Origin: Pyropia yezoensis
Taxonomy: Eukaryota; Rhodophyta; Bangiophyceae; Bangiales; Bangiaceae
DNA length: 64,000 nt
Reading direction: 5' to 3'
NCBI GenBank assembly: GCA_009829735.1
Contig: CM020618.1
Coordinates: forward strand, 21,375,346-21,439,345
Position numbers and translations under genes: made by a program. The notes under the pieces are model-generated. The model had not been told where the DNA came from and did not search any database. It was given only the letters and a program-made list of their open reading frames with translations. How positions within the stretch are numbered: the first letter of the stretch is position 1; every line of letters starts with the position of its first letter. Below, piece after piece: positions 41,678-53,960 of this stretch.

Positions 41678-43594
41678 CTAGCGTTCCATATGCCCACCCC
41701 CACCACTATAGGGACCGCCCGACCACGAACCCCCAGGGTCGTAGGCCGGTAGCGGAGGGGCGTAACCCACTCGGGAAGGCCCCGGAGCGGAAGCACTGGG
41801 AGGGGCCCGCCGACTCGCGGACCCATCCCCGTCGTAAGAAAGATGTCCGGAGGTACTCCCTCCGTGACGCGGAAGCTGCTGCTGAGTCGACAGCAGCCGT
41901 TGGACAAACTCGTGTCCAACCGCGAGGCGAGTGACCTCAGCTGCCAATGACTGTCGCGCCGTGGCTGAGTCGCCCGACGCGAGGAAGTGACTGACACGCC
42001 GGGTGACCCAAGCCAACGTGTCAAGGGAGGCCACGAGTGAGGCCTCCACCGTGGCGTCATACATGATGGCTCCCAAGTTGGGAAGCATCTCGCCGACGCC
42101 ACGCGCAATCGGCATCGGGACCGGAGTTCGGACCCGTAGCGAACCCAACGCCACGTCGGGGAAGGGTTCGAGGAACTGGAAGGGTGGAGCCTGAGTCGGC
42201 TCCACACCCCCCGAGGTCGGAGTCGCGACCCGCGGGGAAGACGTCGGCACAGCTCGCCCGCGGCTTCGAGGGGCTCCTCGATGAGCACCACGACGAGTCG
42301 TCACCGATGACGTCGCCCACCCAGAGCCAGGGGGCGACGTAGAGGGAGTAACCCCCTCCGCGTAGGGAAGGGAAGGATCCCCCAACCCCTCACGCAGGAG
42401 CAGCTGCCCCTGCACCAGAGTATGGGTGACATGGGCAAACTCCCGGGGTGGCCCACTCTCCAACCCCGGATTTGAACGCTAGTTGCGGCGGAGGAAGGGG
42501 TCCAGCTGCGCCCAATCGAGTCGATTGTGCAGGGTGACCATACCCTTGAGGAGGAACGGAGCCAGGTCCCCCGCGCCCAAGGCTAACCGGTGGAAGCCAA
42601 GGGTTTCCATACCCTCCACCAGAGCCGGTGGGAGGTGCCACAGGTAACCCCGATGGACTACATCGGAGTACCAGCCCCGAGCCACCACGACCACCCAGTG
42701 CGTGGCGAGGTAGGCGAAGACCCGGTTGCCCTCCGAGCTGGAGCGTAGCACGGAGCCAAAGTAGGCAACGAGGAGGGGGATCCGAGCCGGAAACCCACAA
42801 GGTACCTCCACTGACTCCCACCACCCTGGGAGAAGAGGGTACTGGTGCTCACGCTCCTCCAGAGGTACGTGGGTGAACTCCACCCGCGACCCGTGGATGA
42901 GGAAGCCCGAGGAGCCCCGGAGTCGGAACTCCTCTCGCATCACACCGTGTTGGGCGTGGGCGTCCTCTCCGCCCAGGTAGGGACGAGGAAGGGCACACCA
43001 CTCGGTAGACACCACCGCGTGGGTGTCGTCGATCTCCACGTCGCCCGACCCCATGGCGAGGGAGGTTGACAACGCCTGGACTTCAGGCGCGTCCGCCAGG
43101 CAGAGTAGCGCTGGTAGGTCGCAGACCACCCCATCAGGTAGAGTCACCTGGTTGGGGTACCGACGAGTCCGGCGGTACCATACGTCGGTCCGCCGTGGCT
43201 CGGGGATGATCAAGTAGACATCCTTGAGCTTGCAGTCGGGAAGCTCCCCGACTGACTTGGGAGGCGCCCAGGCTCGGGGCCCCATAGGAGGACGGGGCCG
43301 CGGCGGGAGTAGCAGCCGCGACTCAGGAAGGCGGGGGATGGGAGTCACATCCCCTTCCGCCACCGGGTTGGAAGACCCATCCCCCGGTGGGACCACAACC
43401 GAGGGGGCAGTAGGAGGTGATGGAGCGGGGACGGCTGAGGCGGCCGCCTCCGACCCTCGCCCGGGACGAGTCGTCTCCATGGCCGACCCCCGGCTGAGAG
43501 ACTCCTCAGTCCCGAGGGCCTCCTCTCCCGCCCGTCGCTTGTCCGACAGAGACGTCGGAGACGGGGACAAAGGCCGACTCGGCTCACCCGCCAT
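41678..43594 (-). pseudogene. Element A antisense accessory coding region
   Basis: On the strand opposite to gag-pol, between the end of pol and the 3' LTR, is about 1.9 kb of coding-like sequence starting at ATG 43594 (MAGEPSRPLSPSPT). It has a Pro-rich start, then a globular part (EHQYPLLPGWWESVEVPCGF, THWVVVVARGWYSDVVHRGY), then a Ser/Gly/Pro-rich end. I recognise no family. It is not a usual env: no clear signal peptide or transmembrane segment is evident. A homologous sequence in the same antisense position survives in element C, so it is an inherited part of this lineage rather than chance. Whether it is whole is doubtful. Confidence 0.6.
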
Positions 43595-43595
43595 C

Positions 43596-44588
43596 TTGAA
43601 TAACCTTGACCAACTCGGTGAGGTTGAGCACGGGGGGGGGATACGACCCGCTCCCCCTCCTTGACCGCCACCAGGTTAACTCAACCTGGGCCTTGAACAA
43701 CAGGGGGGGGACACGACCCACACCCCCCAACGACAACAAAGAAGCCCGACACAAGGGGCAGCGCGGGGAAAACACAACCCCGCCGACGAAGAGCCACAAG
43801 GGGGGGACACAACCCACGCCCCCCCGACAACGAAGACGCCCGACACAGGGGCAGGGAGGGGGAAGACACCACCCCAAGCGGCGACACAAACCGCACGGCG
43901 GGAAGAGACAGACCCGCCGACGCGAGGGAGCAGCGGCGGGAAGACACACACCCGCCCGCACACACGAAGGGGAGAGAAGACCCCGCACCGGCGGCCGAGT
44001 ACCACCGCCGGCGACCGAGTGCAACACCCCCAACTCGGGGTGCGCACACCCCTCAACCCTGACTAGAAGGGGGGGGGAAAGGAGTGAGGAACACCCCGCA
44101 GAGAGCCAGCTGGGGGTGGATCGAGCTCTAAGGGGGGGACACAACCCGACCCCCCGAGAGCAACCGTACCCCAACTGAAGGGGCAGGTGCAGGTCGACGT
44201 TCCGAGTGAGAACGTCAACGCCCTACTCCTCCAGTTGAGGGGCAGGGGGTGTGGCGGAGGAACGCCGACACCCAGGTTAGGGGGCCCACCCACACGGGAG
44301 TCCACCCGTGGAGCACCCTGACCACGTGGGGGACGACTTTCCCCCACACCTGTTTCGCGTGGAGGGGGCTCCTCTACCCAGGTTAGGGCAGAGAGCGCAC
44401 CCCACGGAGAGGGACTGCCTCTCCCGGAGGGCCCCGCCGGACGCGAGTGCAACCCCGGCGTAACCCTGGTGCACGCTAGACGCCAGCGATGCACCGTACT
44501 TTGCATCCCGACTCGGGAATTGCGTCTTCCTTTCCCGGTCACTGCGACTCGCAGCTGATTGGACGTCCACCGGGACGGCTGGACTTTT
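43596..44588. repeat. Element A GC-rich tandem repeats between accessory region and 3' LTR
   Basis: A unit of about 98 bp beginning GGGGGGACACAACCCAC and containing GACAACGAAGACGCCCGACA is present twice around 43698-43890. Related fragments such as AAGGGGGGGACACAACCC recur near 43630 and 44130. This lies directly upstream of the antisense accessory region and so could hold its promoter. Confidence 0.55.
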
Positions 44589-44601
44589 GAGAAGGGGGAA
44601 A
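44589..44601 (+). other. Element A polypurine tract
   Basis: GAGAAGGGGGAAA directly abuts the 3' LTR (TGTGGG at 44602), the expected plus-strand primer site. Confidence 0.8.
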
Positions 44602-45140
44602 TGTGGGAGATTGGGCCGGAATTCGGTACCAATACTTTGGAGATTCGGGTCAAGTGGACCTGACCGGAAGTCGAAATTCACCCGACCCACGATGGTGAAA
44701 CTTCTGACTTCTGGACGGAAATTCGACTAGGACTTCCGACAAACTAGAGCAGGGTAATGCTGCTGGTATTTGTTTCTTGGGATTTTTGCACGGGAGCCAG
44801 ACGGATTTCTACGCTTTGAGTGCTTTGCATGTGGAGTGATATGATTGGTTTGTTTGAGGGTTCATTTTCTGAGTGTTTTGAGGGGTTGCGTGAGCGTGTG
44901 AGGAGGGTTGATAAGGAGGGACAGCAAGGCGGGGAGGGCCCACCTTGGCTGGCCAAGCAAGTAAACACCGTCTGGCTCCGACACATCTTGTTCGTGCCTT
45001 GGTGAGCTGACCCGTTCACCACACGCAAGTTCCGTGCTCGGCTGTGTGGAGGTGCTTGCTTCCGGTGTCCCAAGTTGGGATATCGGCAATACTCCTCTTC
45101 CTTCCCTGACTCGGGGTTGGTGGTTGGGAGTACTGCTACA
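44602..45140 (+). repeat. Element A 3' LTR
   Basis: 539 bp, matching 34902-35440 with about six substitutions. It is followed by the target duplication ATACG at 45141-45145. Confidence 0.95.
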
Positions 45141-45145
45141 ATACG

Positions 45146-45178
45146 CATGGCCAGTTCTGCCATTTTTCCCTCTCCTCA
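45146..45178 (-). repeat. End of element C 3' LTR and its polypurine tract
   Basis: 45146-45162 completes the LTR interrupted by element A (...TTCTGCCA). The adjoining TTTTTCCCTCTCCTC reads GAGGAGAGGGAAAAA on the reverse strand, a polypurine tract right next to the 3' LTR, which fixes element C's orientation. Confidence 0.7.
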
Positions 45179-45519
45179 GTGCCGACTGACCCGGTCGGCC
45201 CTGCGAGAGGGTATCAGAACGCGAGCTGCGGTCGCTGGGGACGCGACTCGCTGTCCCCCCGCACGTCACGTTAACGTGGAGGCGGTCACGTCGACCGCCC
45301 CTCTCCCCAATCTCGCCGACTGGGCAGCTTGTTCCCACCCTAGCGCACCTTACAACCACCTTCCCCCAACTTCCGCACCAACACATCCCCTTCACCTTAC
45401 CCTGGGCCGCCGCACCCTCGGGAGGCTCCCTATTCACCCCCAGGCCCGATCCCCCTCAAGTCGAGTCGGGACTCGGACGGCTGTGACGGATTTGACTCTC
45501 CCTGACTTGGGGAGGGCCA

Positions 45520-47456
45520 TGGCGACTCCGGGGTTGGAGTCTGATTCCCTTGACAAGCGTATGGAGGATACGCCCCGCGTTGCAGCACCCGCCGGGACTT
45601 CTCGCGGGAGCTTCGCGGATACCCCTGGGGGTGAGATCCCTGCGCCATCCGACTCCGGGTCGGCGGCGGGCTCCCCCCGTAGGCCGGCCCCGCAGCTCCA
45701 CGGGAGAAACTGGGAACGTGGATTCACCCGCCCTGGCCCCTGTACGAGGACTGTCTGATGGTGACCCGCTGCGCCCGAGTTTGGCCAGCGATGGATCGCA
45801 TCTGGGGGCGCCTACGGGAGAGGCTTTCCCGTAGGGTCAGTTTTCCGTGTGACTTCAAGACGGACCAGTTCGCCTTCCTCGACGAGGGGGAGGTCGAGGA
45901 GGTGCAGCTGTTCAAAAACATGTTAAACCGCGGGCGTACCACCAAGGGCGTCGGCGACATGCCGACCTTCAACTGAGACGCTGTGGCAGCTCGCCTCCCG
46001 TATCTCCACACGTCGGACCCGCACCTACATCATTTTGATGCGCGGATGGAGAAGGACATCCGGCGAGGTCCCTACTTGGTGACCTCAGCTCCACTCGAGT
46101 CTGCGTAGCAGGCGCCGGCGATTAAGGAGCATCTCTACCCCAAGAACCCTGAGTGGTGGCCTCAAGTTGAGCTCCCCTATGGGTTTCCGGCATTGCTGCG
46201 GCGGCTGGTTGATCACTTTGGCCCCTTCATGTTGACGGCTAGCCCGGACCACTTACATTCGCCATGTTGGCAACAATGTGGCTCCTCGAGGTCATGCCGA
46301 CCTGAGTGGCCTGCGTGTAGCGGCGCGGGATGTTCTGGCATCTACCGCCACGCCTAGCCCAAGGTTTGGAGCAGCTCACCCTTCGGCTAGTTGCTGAAGC
46401 CTGCTCGTCGGGCCAGCTCACTCTTCTCGAGGAGATGTTTAAGATCCACAAGCTCATCGAGTGGGAGAGCATCGAGCTTCAGTTGCGCCGATCTTCCCGT
46501 GGACCCAAGGACGATGGCTCACTTCGCCAGCTCGTCTGTCTGGGGCTTAAGCTTTACAACGGCCGCGCGTGCACTCAAGGAGGGGTTGGGCATCGGGCAC
46601 TACCCGTATGCCCCGGGGGTGGAGCGCCACTCTGCGCTACCCCCGGACAAGAAGACGACGATGGGCATCGCACGAAGTGTACATGGCGCAAGGTGCTTCA
46701 GGGGCCCCAATTCGGGGTCGCGACTGCCCTCGGGATCCGCCTATTCGGCGTCCCCCTCCTCTTCCTCCTGTTCCGTTCCGGCCGCATGGGGACATCCCGA
46801 TCGGCGTTGCAGTCGAGTCGTCCACGCCTGTGTCCCCAAACTTGAGTGCCACGCTACTTCCGGTTTAACCCAAGTTGGTGTTGCCGTCGGCGCCTCTAAC
46901 GTCGGAGAAGGTGATCACCACGTTAGTGCGCACCATTTCGTGGTTGGCCGCGTCGGCCACCACCCTTCAAGCGTCAGCGACTCCTCCATTCGAGAAGCGC
47001 GCTCGGGCTGTCTTTGCGACCGCGAGCTGCGCGTTGGTAGCGGAGTTTATGACGACCGAGTTGGCGCGTATCGGGTCGATGATGCCCTTGTCGGCTCCAC
47101 TTGGGCGCGGCAAGCGTCCGGCAAGCCGAGAGTACTCACCTCGTCGTCGTCGTCGCCTCCACTCACAGTGCTCTCCATCCGTGTCGGAATACGAGTTGTC
47201 CTTCTCCGCGTCGGAGTCGTTTACTCCGTTTGAGACCGAGTCAGTCCGTCGTCTGCGTTGCAAATTTGCGCGCAAGACAAACCAAGTTGGCAGCCACAGC
47301 TGTCGACACATTGGCAACCGTGACGGTCGCGACGGCTCCGACTTGGAGCCGCTGCCTCCGCCGACTAGCGGGGATCGCTACCGACGTGGGTCTCGGCGCC
47401 TACCGACACGTGAGGGTGAGGGTCGCGGTAGTGGGGAGTCTAGCATGCGTGCCTAG
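45520..47456 (+). pseudogene. Element C accessory region, homologous to that of element A (fossil)
   Basis: Forward-strand translations match the antisense region of element A in the same order: RRVSFPCDF...DEGEVEEVQLF against NQVTLPDGVVCDL...ADAPEVQAL; EHLYPKNPEWWPQVELPYGF against EHQYPLLPGWWESVEVPCGF; ALKEGLGIGHYPYAPGV against LLREGLGDPSLPYAEGV; and a later helical part. As in element A it is antisense to its own element's pol. It is decayed, with several breaks. Confidence 0.65.
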
Positions 47457-47531
47457 TTGGCCGCTGCTTTTGTTGTGAGAGTGAGATGGTAGGGCTGTAG
47501 TTAAGAGCCACTTTGCAAAGTTGAAAGCCGA

Positions 47532-48116
47532 TGGGCTTGAGTCCTCCCTCCGTTCTCCACCCTCGGTCGCAGGCACGCACGCTTTTATACCCTCTGGCAC
47601 ACCCCACGGGTCGCTCACAGGGCCCTCGGCGTAGTCCCTCTTGTTTGCCACACCAGGTGGTCCGAAAACGCAGGTCAGCACTCGTCGCGGCACACCCCCC
47701 TCTCAGAAGGGTCAATCCGAGGGGGTGGGCTACTTGCAAGATCGTTCTTGCATACTATTGGTAAGCACGTTACACGCTCCCAATCGCTGTCCCAGAGGCT
47801 GGAAACGGGATATGCGATACTATTGGTTCCCGTCGAGCTATGGCAATTCCAGCACCATTATTGGCCTTCCATAATGGGCCCTCTGGAGGGGTCCCAGGGC
47901 CACTGTAAGCCACGCATCCTGCCACGTGTCAAAGTATATTCGTGGAAGATCTTTGGGGGATTCAAGATTCATCCGGAAGGCGTTCGAAGCTTTCGGAAGA
48001 ATCTAGAATCCACAGGATGCGGTCCGAAGAAGATCACGCATCAAGTACGGATGTAGTTAGCATGACATCAGTGGCTTGACGACCGAATTGGATCAAGTAA
48101 GGGTCGAACCTTTACA
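47532..48116 (-). repeat. Element B 3' LTR
   Basis: 585 bp, same length as 53961-54545. It is followed on the forward strand by TCTCCCCCCCCTT, the complement of the polypurine tract. Confidence 0.9.
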
Positions 48117-48127
48117 TCTCCCCCCCC

Positions 48128-51100
48128 TTAAGACGCTCCCCGCTTGTGGAACGCCCGGAGTAGAGCAGGAGCATTGAGGTCCGCCTCCGAGATCCATTGG
48201 TTCTCCGTGTCATCGTAGCCTTTCCATGACACCAGATACTGCGTACGACCGCGTCGCTTGCGGGAGCGCAGGATCTTGTTGATTTCGTACTCCACAGTGC
48301 CGTCAGTCAGGGCTACCGATGGAGCCGGAACAGGGCGACGATCGAAGTTCCTGTCAGCCCTGTAAGGCGTCAGCAGGCTGGCGTGGAACGCATTGTGTAC
48401 CTTGCGTTCCAAGACAGTGGTGGGCAGGTCTAGTCGGAAGGTCACCGGAGTAACAGCCTCCGTGATGCGGTAGGGTCCCGAGTACTTGGGCATCAGCTTG
48501 CGCGCCCCTTGATATGACTCAGGCATCAGGTTCTTGGTGCTTAGTAGGACGTAGTCGCCGACCTTCAGGTCGCAGGCACGCCGAGATCGATTGGCGTGCG
48601 CAGCTCGGTAGGCATTCGCTTGACGGATCGCGTCCGTTGCCGTCTTGTGAGCCGCGCTCAGAGATGAAAGCCATTCCGCTGCAGCAGGTACCTTGTCGTT
48701 CGTTCCCCGAATGAGGTCAAAGGGGACGGTCTTGGGGTTGAATCCGTACGCCAGATAAAACGGCGTGTGAGTCGTAACGGAATTCGTGGATTGGTTGTAC
48801 GCCACTTCCACGTCCGTGAGAAGCAGGTCCCAGTTCGATTGATTGTGGTCGACAAAGCAGCGCAGCACTTCTTCGATCTTCTTGTTCATGATCTCCGTCC
48901 GTCCATCGGACTGCAGGTGGTACGCTGACGAAGGGCGCAGTCGCACACCCATCTTATCCATCAGCGCCTTCCAGAACTTGGACATGAAGACAGGGTCTCG
49001 GTCGCTTATGATGCTTGCAGGTAGACCGAAGTTTCTATACACGTGGTCGTAGAACAGCTTGGCCACGTGGGGCGCCGAGGCACCGCTCTTGGTCGCTGCT
49101 AGGCGTATCATCTTCGACAGTCGGTCGACGACGACCAGCAGACCAGTGTGCCCTCGGGCAGTCTTGGGTAGTGGTGTGATGAAGTCCATAGAGACGCTTG
49201 ACCATCGCTCCTTCGCTGGTTCTAGTGGTTGGAGGTGACCCAGAGGTGATTCCGTTCTGCTCTTATTGCGTTGGCAAGGATCACATGTCTGCACGTATTC
49301 TTTGACGTCTTGTCTCAGCTTCTTCCAGTAGAACTTATCTACCAGGTTCTTGGTTGTCTTGCGAACTCCCATGTGCCCTTGGCTTGGCACATCGTGATGG
49401 TCGCGGAGTACAGCAAGTCGGTGAGTACCAGCGGGGATGCACGTGCGGTCACCTATGAGTAACAACCCCTTGTCTATACGGTAGGGCAACACCGGGTTCT
49501 CGTAGAGTTTGGAAAACTCGGGGTCCGCATGGTACTCACTGTGGAGCGTAGCGAGCTTGTCTGGGTCCATCTCGAAGGTCATGAGGTTGTTCACTCGTAG
49601 CCCATTCTCGGGTTCCTTTGAAGTCCGTGATTCTTCAGAACTCCTTGGTTCCTGTTCTTTCTCTGGTTCTTTGATTGTCCGTGGTTCTTTGGTTTTCCGT
49701 GGTTCTTTGGTTTTCCGTGGTTCTTTGTTTTTCTCGGGTTTGATGGTTGTTCTCGGTAGCGCCTTACGTAGTACGCGCTCAAAGAGTTCAGCGTTAGCCT
49801 CGGTTCGAGGTTCGGCATTCTCGTCCTTCCTCGAGAGGGGATCCGCTACCACGTTCTTTGGTCCAGGCACAGGCGTGATGCGGAAGTCATCTTGCTCCAG
49901 CGTCTCCAGCCAGCGCACTTGCCGATCATTCAGCTTGTCTTGGGTTCTCAGGTAGCGAAGGGATTCGTGGCCGGTATGAACGTCAAAAGATCGTCCATGC
50001 AGGTAACACCGCCAGTATCTGATAGCCTGAACAATGGCCAACAGTTCCCTTTCTCGTATGGTGTACCGCTGTTCGTGAATGTTCAGTGTCTGCGAAAAGA
50101 AGGCCACTGGGCGACGTCCCATACCGTCGTCCTGTTCTAGAACAGCCCCTATAGCGCAGCCACTGGCGTCCGTGGACACAATCACGGGCAGGTCTGGGTC
50201 AAACGGCCGCAGCACAGGCGCACTCGCCACTCGCTCCTTGAGCGTGCGAAAAGAATCTTCATGCGCTTTTGTCCATGCAAATTCGATGTTCCCAGTCAAC
50301 TCCGTCAGTGGTTTAGCAATCTCCGCCATACCGCGTACAAATCGCCGGTAGAAGTTGACAAGGCCCAGGAGAGACTGCAGATCCTTCTTGGTCCTAGGAG
50401 TCGGCCACATCTGGATGGACTCGGTTTTCGTGCGTTCCATCTCAAAGCCATTCGGCGACACGACATGGCCGAGAAAATCGACGGATGTACGACCAAACTC
50501 GCACTTAGACAGCTTTGCGTACAGCTTGTGCTCTCGCAGCGTCGTGAGCACTTTCCGCAGATGAAACAGGTGCTCGTATACAGAATTGCTTTATATCAGG
50601 ATGTCGTTCAGGTAGGCGCAGACGAAGCGGTCGATGTATGGCCGGAGGACGTCTTTCATAAGATTCATGAACGCCGACGGGGCGTTGCACAAACCAAATG
50701 GTAAAACGAGGAACTCGAACAGCCCATACCGCGTTCGAAAAGCCGTCAGTGGGATCGACTCGGGGTCCATCCGAATCTGGTGATAGCCAGACCGGAGATC
50801 CAGCGTCGAAAGGATCTTGGCGCTGCGAAGGTTGTCAAAGATGTCGTCAATACGTGGCAGCGGGTAGCAGTTCTTGATTTTTTGCTTATTCAGTGCCCGG
50901 TAGTCAATGCAAAGACGGAATCCCCCATTTTTCTTGACCGCAAAGAGTACCGGTGCACCCCATGGAGAAGTGCTTGCTTGTATAAAGCCCTTATCCAGCA
51001 GGTCGCGAATCTGCCGGAGAAGTTCTTCGCACTCCGCTTCGGACAGACGATAGATACCCTTTTTATGGGGTGCGGCGTCGTCCACGAGATCGATCTTGAA

Positions 51101-51850
51101 CCGCTGCTTTCTTTCAGGAGGTAGACCTTTCGGTAGGTCGTCGGGGAAGACATCTTTGAACTCGAGTACCAGCTTCTTCATTCTTGGGTCTTCAGTCGAG
51201 TGTTGAACGTCCGTGAAGTTAGTCTCCAACGCAGCAGACACCTCGTTGGGTCTCAGGAAGATAGCAAAGGCAGGTTGGCCCCGCTTGAGAATCTTGGCCA
51301 GCTTCTGCTTGCTTATCAGCGTCTTCGTCTTGTCCAGGGTAGCATAAATGGATATAGGTTTGCCACCTTTCCGGAACGTCACCTTATTCTTGCGGTAGTT
51401 CTTCTGCACGTCGAAGTTTTCGTGCCATTTCTTGCCCAGAATGATGTCATATTCGGTCAGCGGGCACACGGCCAAATGCAGGTTCTCTTGGTACCGGCCG
51501 ACATTCAGCCTCACAGGTGTCGCAGTGAATGTTAACGGGTGAAGCTTCCCATCAGGCATCCGCGCATTTTCAGTTGATGCAATGGTCTTGATCTTCAGCC
51601 GCTCAATCAGCTTCGTTGATGCAAATTTAATCATCGCGCAATCGTCGAACAGGATCTTAGCGCGCTCCCCATTCACGGTCCCCATTGCACTTAGCAGACC
51701 GAGATGAGGCCGCTGAAAGGCCAGTTCCGGAACTGGAGCGGGATGCGTATCCGCAATCGGATCCTGCTTCAGTTCCGCCTCGTTTTTGGGCAGCTCCGAG
51801 CGAGGTGGCCCTTCTCCCGGCAGCGCAGACAAAGTCCGTCGCGCATGCAT
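48128..51850 (-). pseudogene. Element B pol region: protease, RT, RNase H, integrase, chromodomain (nearly intact)
   Basis: Read on the reverse strand: a retropepsin-like region, RT ([34 protein letters not shown]), RNase H (VIVSTDASGCAIGAVLEQ), an integrase zinc region (HHDVPSQGHMGVRKT...CDPCQRNKS), an integrase core (MDFITPLPKTARGHTGLL, IISDRDPVFMSKFWKAL) and a C-terminal chromodomain (YLVSWKGYDDTENQWISEAD). Between RNase H and integrase is an expanded run of KEPRKT repeats. The chromodomain in this family steers integration to chromatin marks. Pol begins by overlapping gag, as is common in the family. Confidence 0.88.
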
Positions 51851-52602
51851 CTCTTTCGTTCCTCGGGGGTCAGACGCGTCACTTGCACAGCAGAGATATC
51901 CATCGGAGTCGACTCGGCCTTCGATACTGCTGCCTGGTACGCGTTGCTTTGAGCGCTGCTACGATAGCTTCCGCGTTTCGCCGCTTCCACCTTCAGCGCA
52001 TCCAGCATGAGAGTCTCCACAGATTCGTACTGCGTCGTGCACAGTACTTCCCAGATGCACGACTTGAGTCCACGGCTGTACCGATCAATCTTCTCGGGCA
52101 TGGTGATGCTCGGGATGTCCAGGACAATGGACTGGAAAGTCTTGTTGTATGTTGTCACGTCCTTGATCTGCCGCCACTTGTGCAGGAGGTTCCGCGCCGC
52201 TTGTTCCTTGTTCAGGGGGTTAAACCGATGCGTCATGGCATCGCGAAGACTTGGCCAATCCGCTACAGCGCTTGAGGCCGCATAAGACTGGTACCATGCA
52301 AGCGCCTCACCTTGAAGATAAGTCTTCGCAATGGCCAGGGCTTGGCCCGGATCCGTCCCAGCAAGATACTGGTCCATGTGGGATACCCATGCATCCACGG
52401 TCCCCAGCTTTCCAGAGAACGTGTTTGGCTTGTTCGGCTTGGGTCCACTTGGAGCTCGCACAATGTGTGCTTGTGTCGCCGTCAGCTGCTCCTTCAGTCT
52501 CGCCGTGTCGGCCAATAGGCTTTGGACATAAGAAGTAGTTTGAGTCCATGCCTCAGGCGTCACAGTTGCAGAGCCTCCACCGCTGGCGTTACCGGACTCC
52601 AT
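51769..52602 (-). CDS. Element B gag
   Basis: 277 residues from ATG 52602 ([10 protein letters not shown]). It has a capsid-like retrotrans_gag core ([49 protein letters not shown]) and one CCHC zinc knuckle near the end ([14 protein letters not shown]). It forms the virus-like particle of the element. The frame looks open throughout. Confidence 0.85.
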   Translation of the reverse strand: MESGNASGGGSATVTPEAWTQTTSYVQSLLADTARLKEQLTATQAHIVRAPSGPKPNKPNTFSGKLGTVDAWVSHMDQYLAGTDPGQALAIAKTYLQGEALAWYQSYAASSAVADWPSLRDAMTHRFNPLNKEQAARNLLHKWRQIKDVTTYNKTFQSIVLDIPSITMPEKIDRYSRGLKSCIWEVLCTTQYESVETLMLDALKVEAAKRGSYRSSAQSNAYQAAVSKAESTPMDISAVQVTRLTPEERKRCMRDGLCLRCREKGHLARSCPKTRRN

Positions 52603-52605
52603 GGC

Positions 52606-53160
52606 TTAGGCCTGCTTATTTACTGTCTTGATGTGGGAAAGGCCGCGAAGGTGGCGATAGTAGTGGGCGTCACTCTCAAACTCGGGCTTGCAGTCCACAC
52701 AATAAGGGAGACGAGGAGGGCTGACCTTGTTCTTGTGCCGGCGAGAGGCGCGGTGGTCACGCCAGTTGGATTCGCCGTAACAGGTCACGTGACAGTAGCC
52801 GCACTTGAACTTGGGCTTTGCGATCCGTCCACTCGGGCCACGGCTCTCCACACGAAGGGCGCGTCGTTCCACGGTTCGCGCGGTACCAAGCTTGATCGTG
52901 CCCACTTGGTGCGGTGCCGCCTTTTCTTGGTCCGAGGCAGGGCGACGAGGAAGAGGCGGAAGAAGTAGGCGACGTCCAGCCGCCGCGTCTGCTACACGAG
53001 GGGGTTCAGAGCGGGTCCCCTCCCCGGTCTTGGTATTCTTGTTCTCTGGTTCCACTGGTGATTGGGTAAGAGCAGTAACGAGATAAGCACACAAGCACCC
53101 TTGCTGTGTCAGATCAACGCTCCTGCTCCTCGCGTCCCAGAGGAGACTGCCTTGATCCAG
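52606..53160 (-). other. Zinc-finger open frame in the leader of element B
   Basis: Directly upstream of gag on the same strand, an open frame without an ATG encodes a basic Pro/Arg-rich stretch and two C2H2-like fingers: CGYCHVTCYGESNWRDHRAS followed by RRH, and CVDCKPEFESDAHYYRHLRG followed by LSH. The spacing (C-x2-C-x12-H-x4/5-H) is like U1-type or matrin-type fingers. It has no equivalent in elements A or C. How it would be translated (non-AUG start, splicing or otherwise) is unknown. Confidence 0.5.
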
Positions 53161-53960
53161 TTACGGGCACACGGCCACTGGACCAAGGGAGGCTGCTCTG
53201 AAGCGCTACTACCAGACTCGCTGTGCACTCCCTTGTAAGGGAAGGCCACTGAAGTGGGAGCTTACCAAGGCTTAGCCCGGGAAGGTCCACAGTCCAGTCA
53301 CCTGCGGCCCTGTGGGGGACTGACCCGGTCCAGTTAGGGAGCACGAACCTCCCGGACCGAGCAAGCCTGCACAGAGACGCGTCGCAGAGGAGTCCAACCG
53401 TCAACCCACAGTAGTTACCCGCCCCGCGCGCGCGCGATGGTGCGCCCCGTTGGAACCGAACCGACCCCCCCCACCAGCAGCACGCGGCAAACTGGGGTGA
53501 CGGGACGAAGGGAGCCCCGTGAGGGAAGACCCCACCCCGAATGGCACGTTGGCCCGGTGGTACAAGGCCAACCCGAACACAGTGGGGCCCCGCGACAGAC
53601 CCGGGGAGAGGCCGGCGAGCCCGAAGGATGCCTTACCGCGCAAACGCGCTCGGTATCGGGGGCGCACGCACGCACACACGCACGCAGGGTAGGAAACTAC
53701 CTGAAGCTACCAAATGTAAGGTGAAGCGCAGCGAAGCGCCGTCCGCGACCGCACATTCGTGCTTGCACGGTCCCTCGCTCGCCACCCTACGCCCACCCTC
53801 AACGCACGCGCGGTACGACGGCGGATAACCTACTCAGTGTCGGTCGGTCGCGCGCAACACGTGCGCGCGAAGAAGACGTCCGCGAAGAAGACGGGTGCGA
53901 AGGGGATGAGCTTGACGTCGGTCGTTCTCGGGTTCTAGGATTCAAAGGTGTTTATGTCGA

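Larger units (their letters stand above)
34902..45140 (+). mobile_element. Element A: Gypsy-type (chromodomain) LTR retrotransposon, nearly whole, with antisense accessory region
   Basis: Two 539-bp LTRs (34902-35440 and 44602-45140), TG...CA, differing at about six positions (about 99% alike), so a young insertion. Target duplication ATACG (34897-34901 and 45141-45145). Order: LTR, gag, pol (protease, RT, RNase H, integrase, chromodomain-like end), an antisense accessory region, a repeat-rich GC stretch, polypurine tract, LTR. About 10.2 kb. A few breaks (roughly three or four). It inserted into the 3' LTR of element C. Confidence 0.93.
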
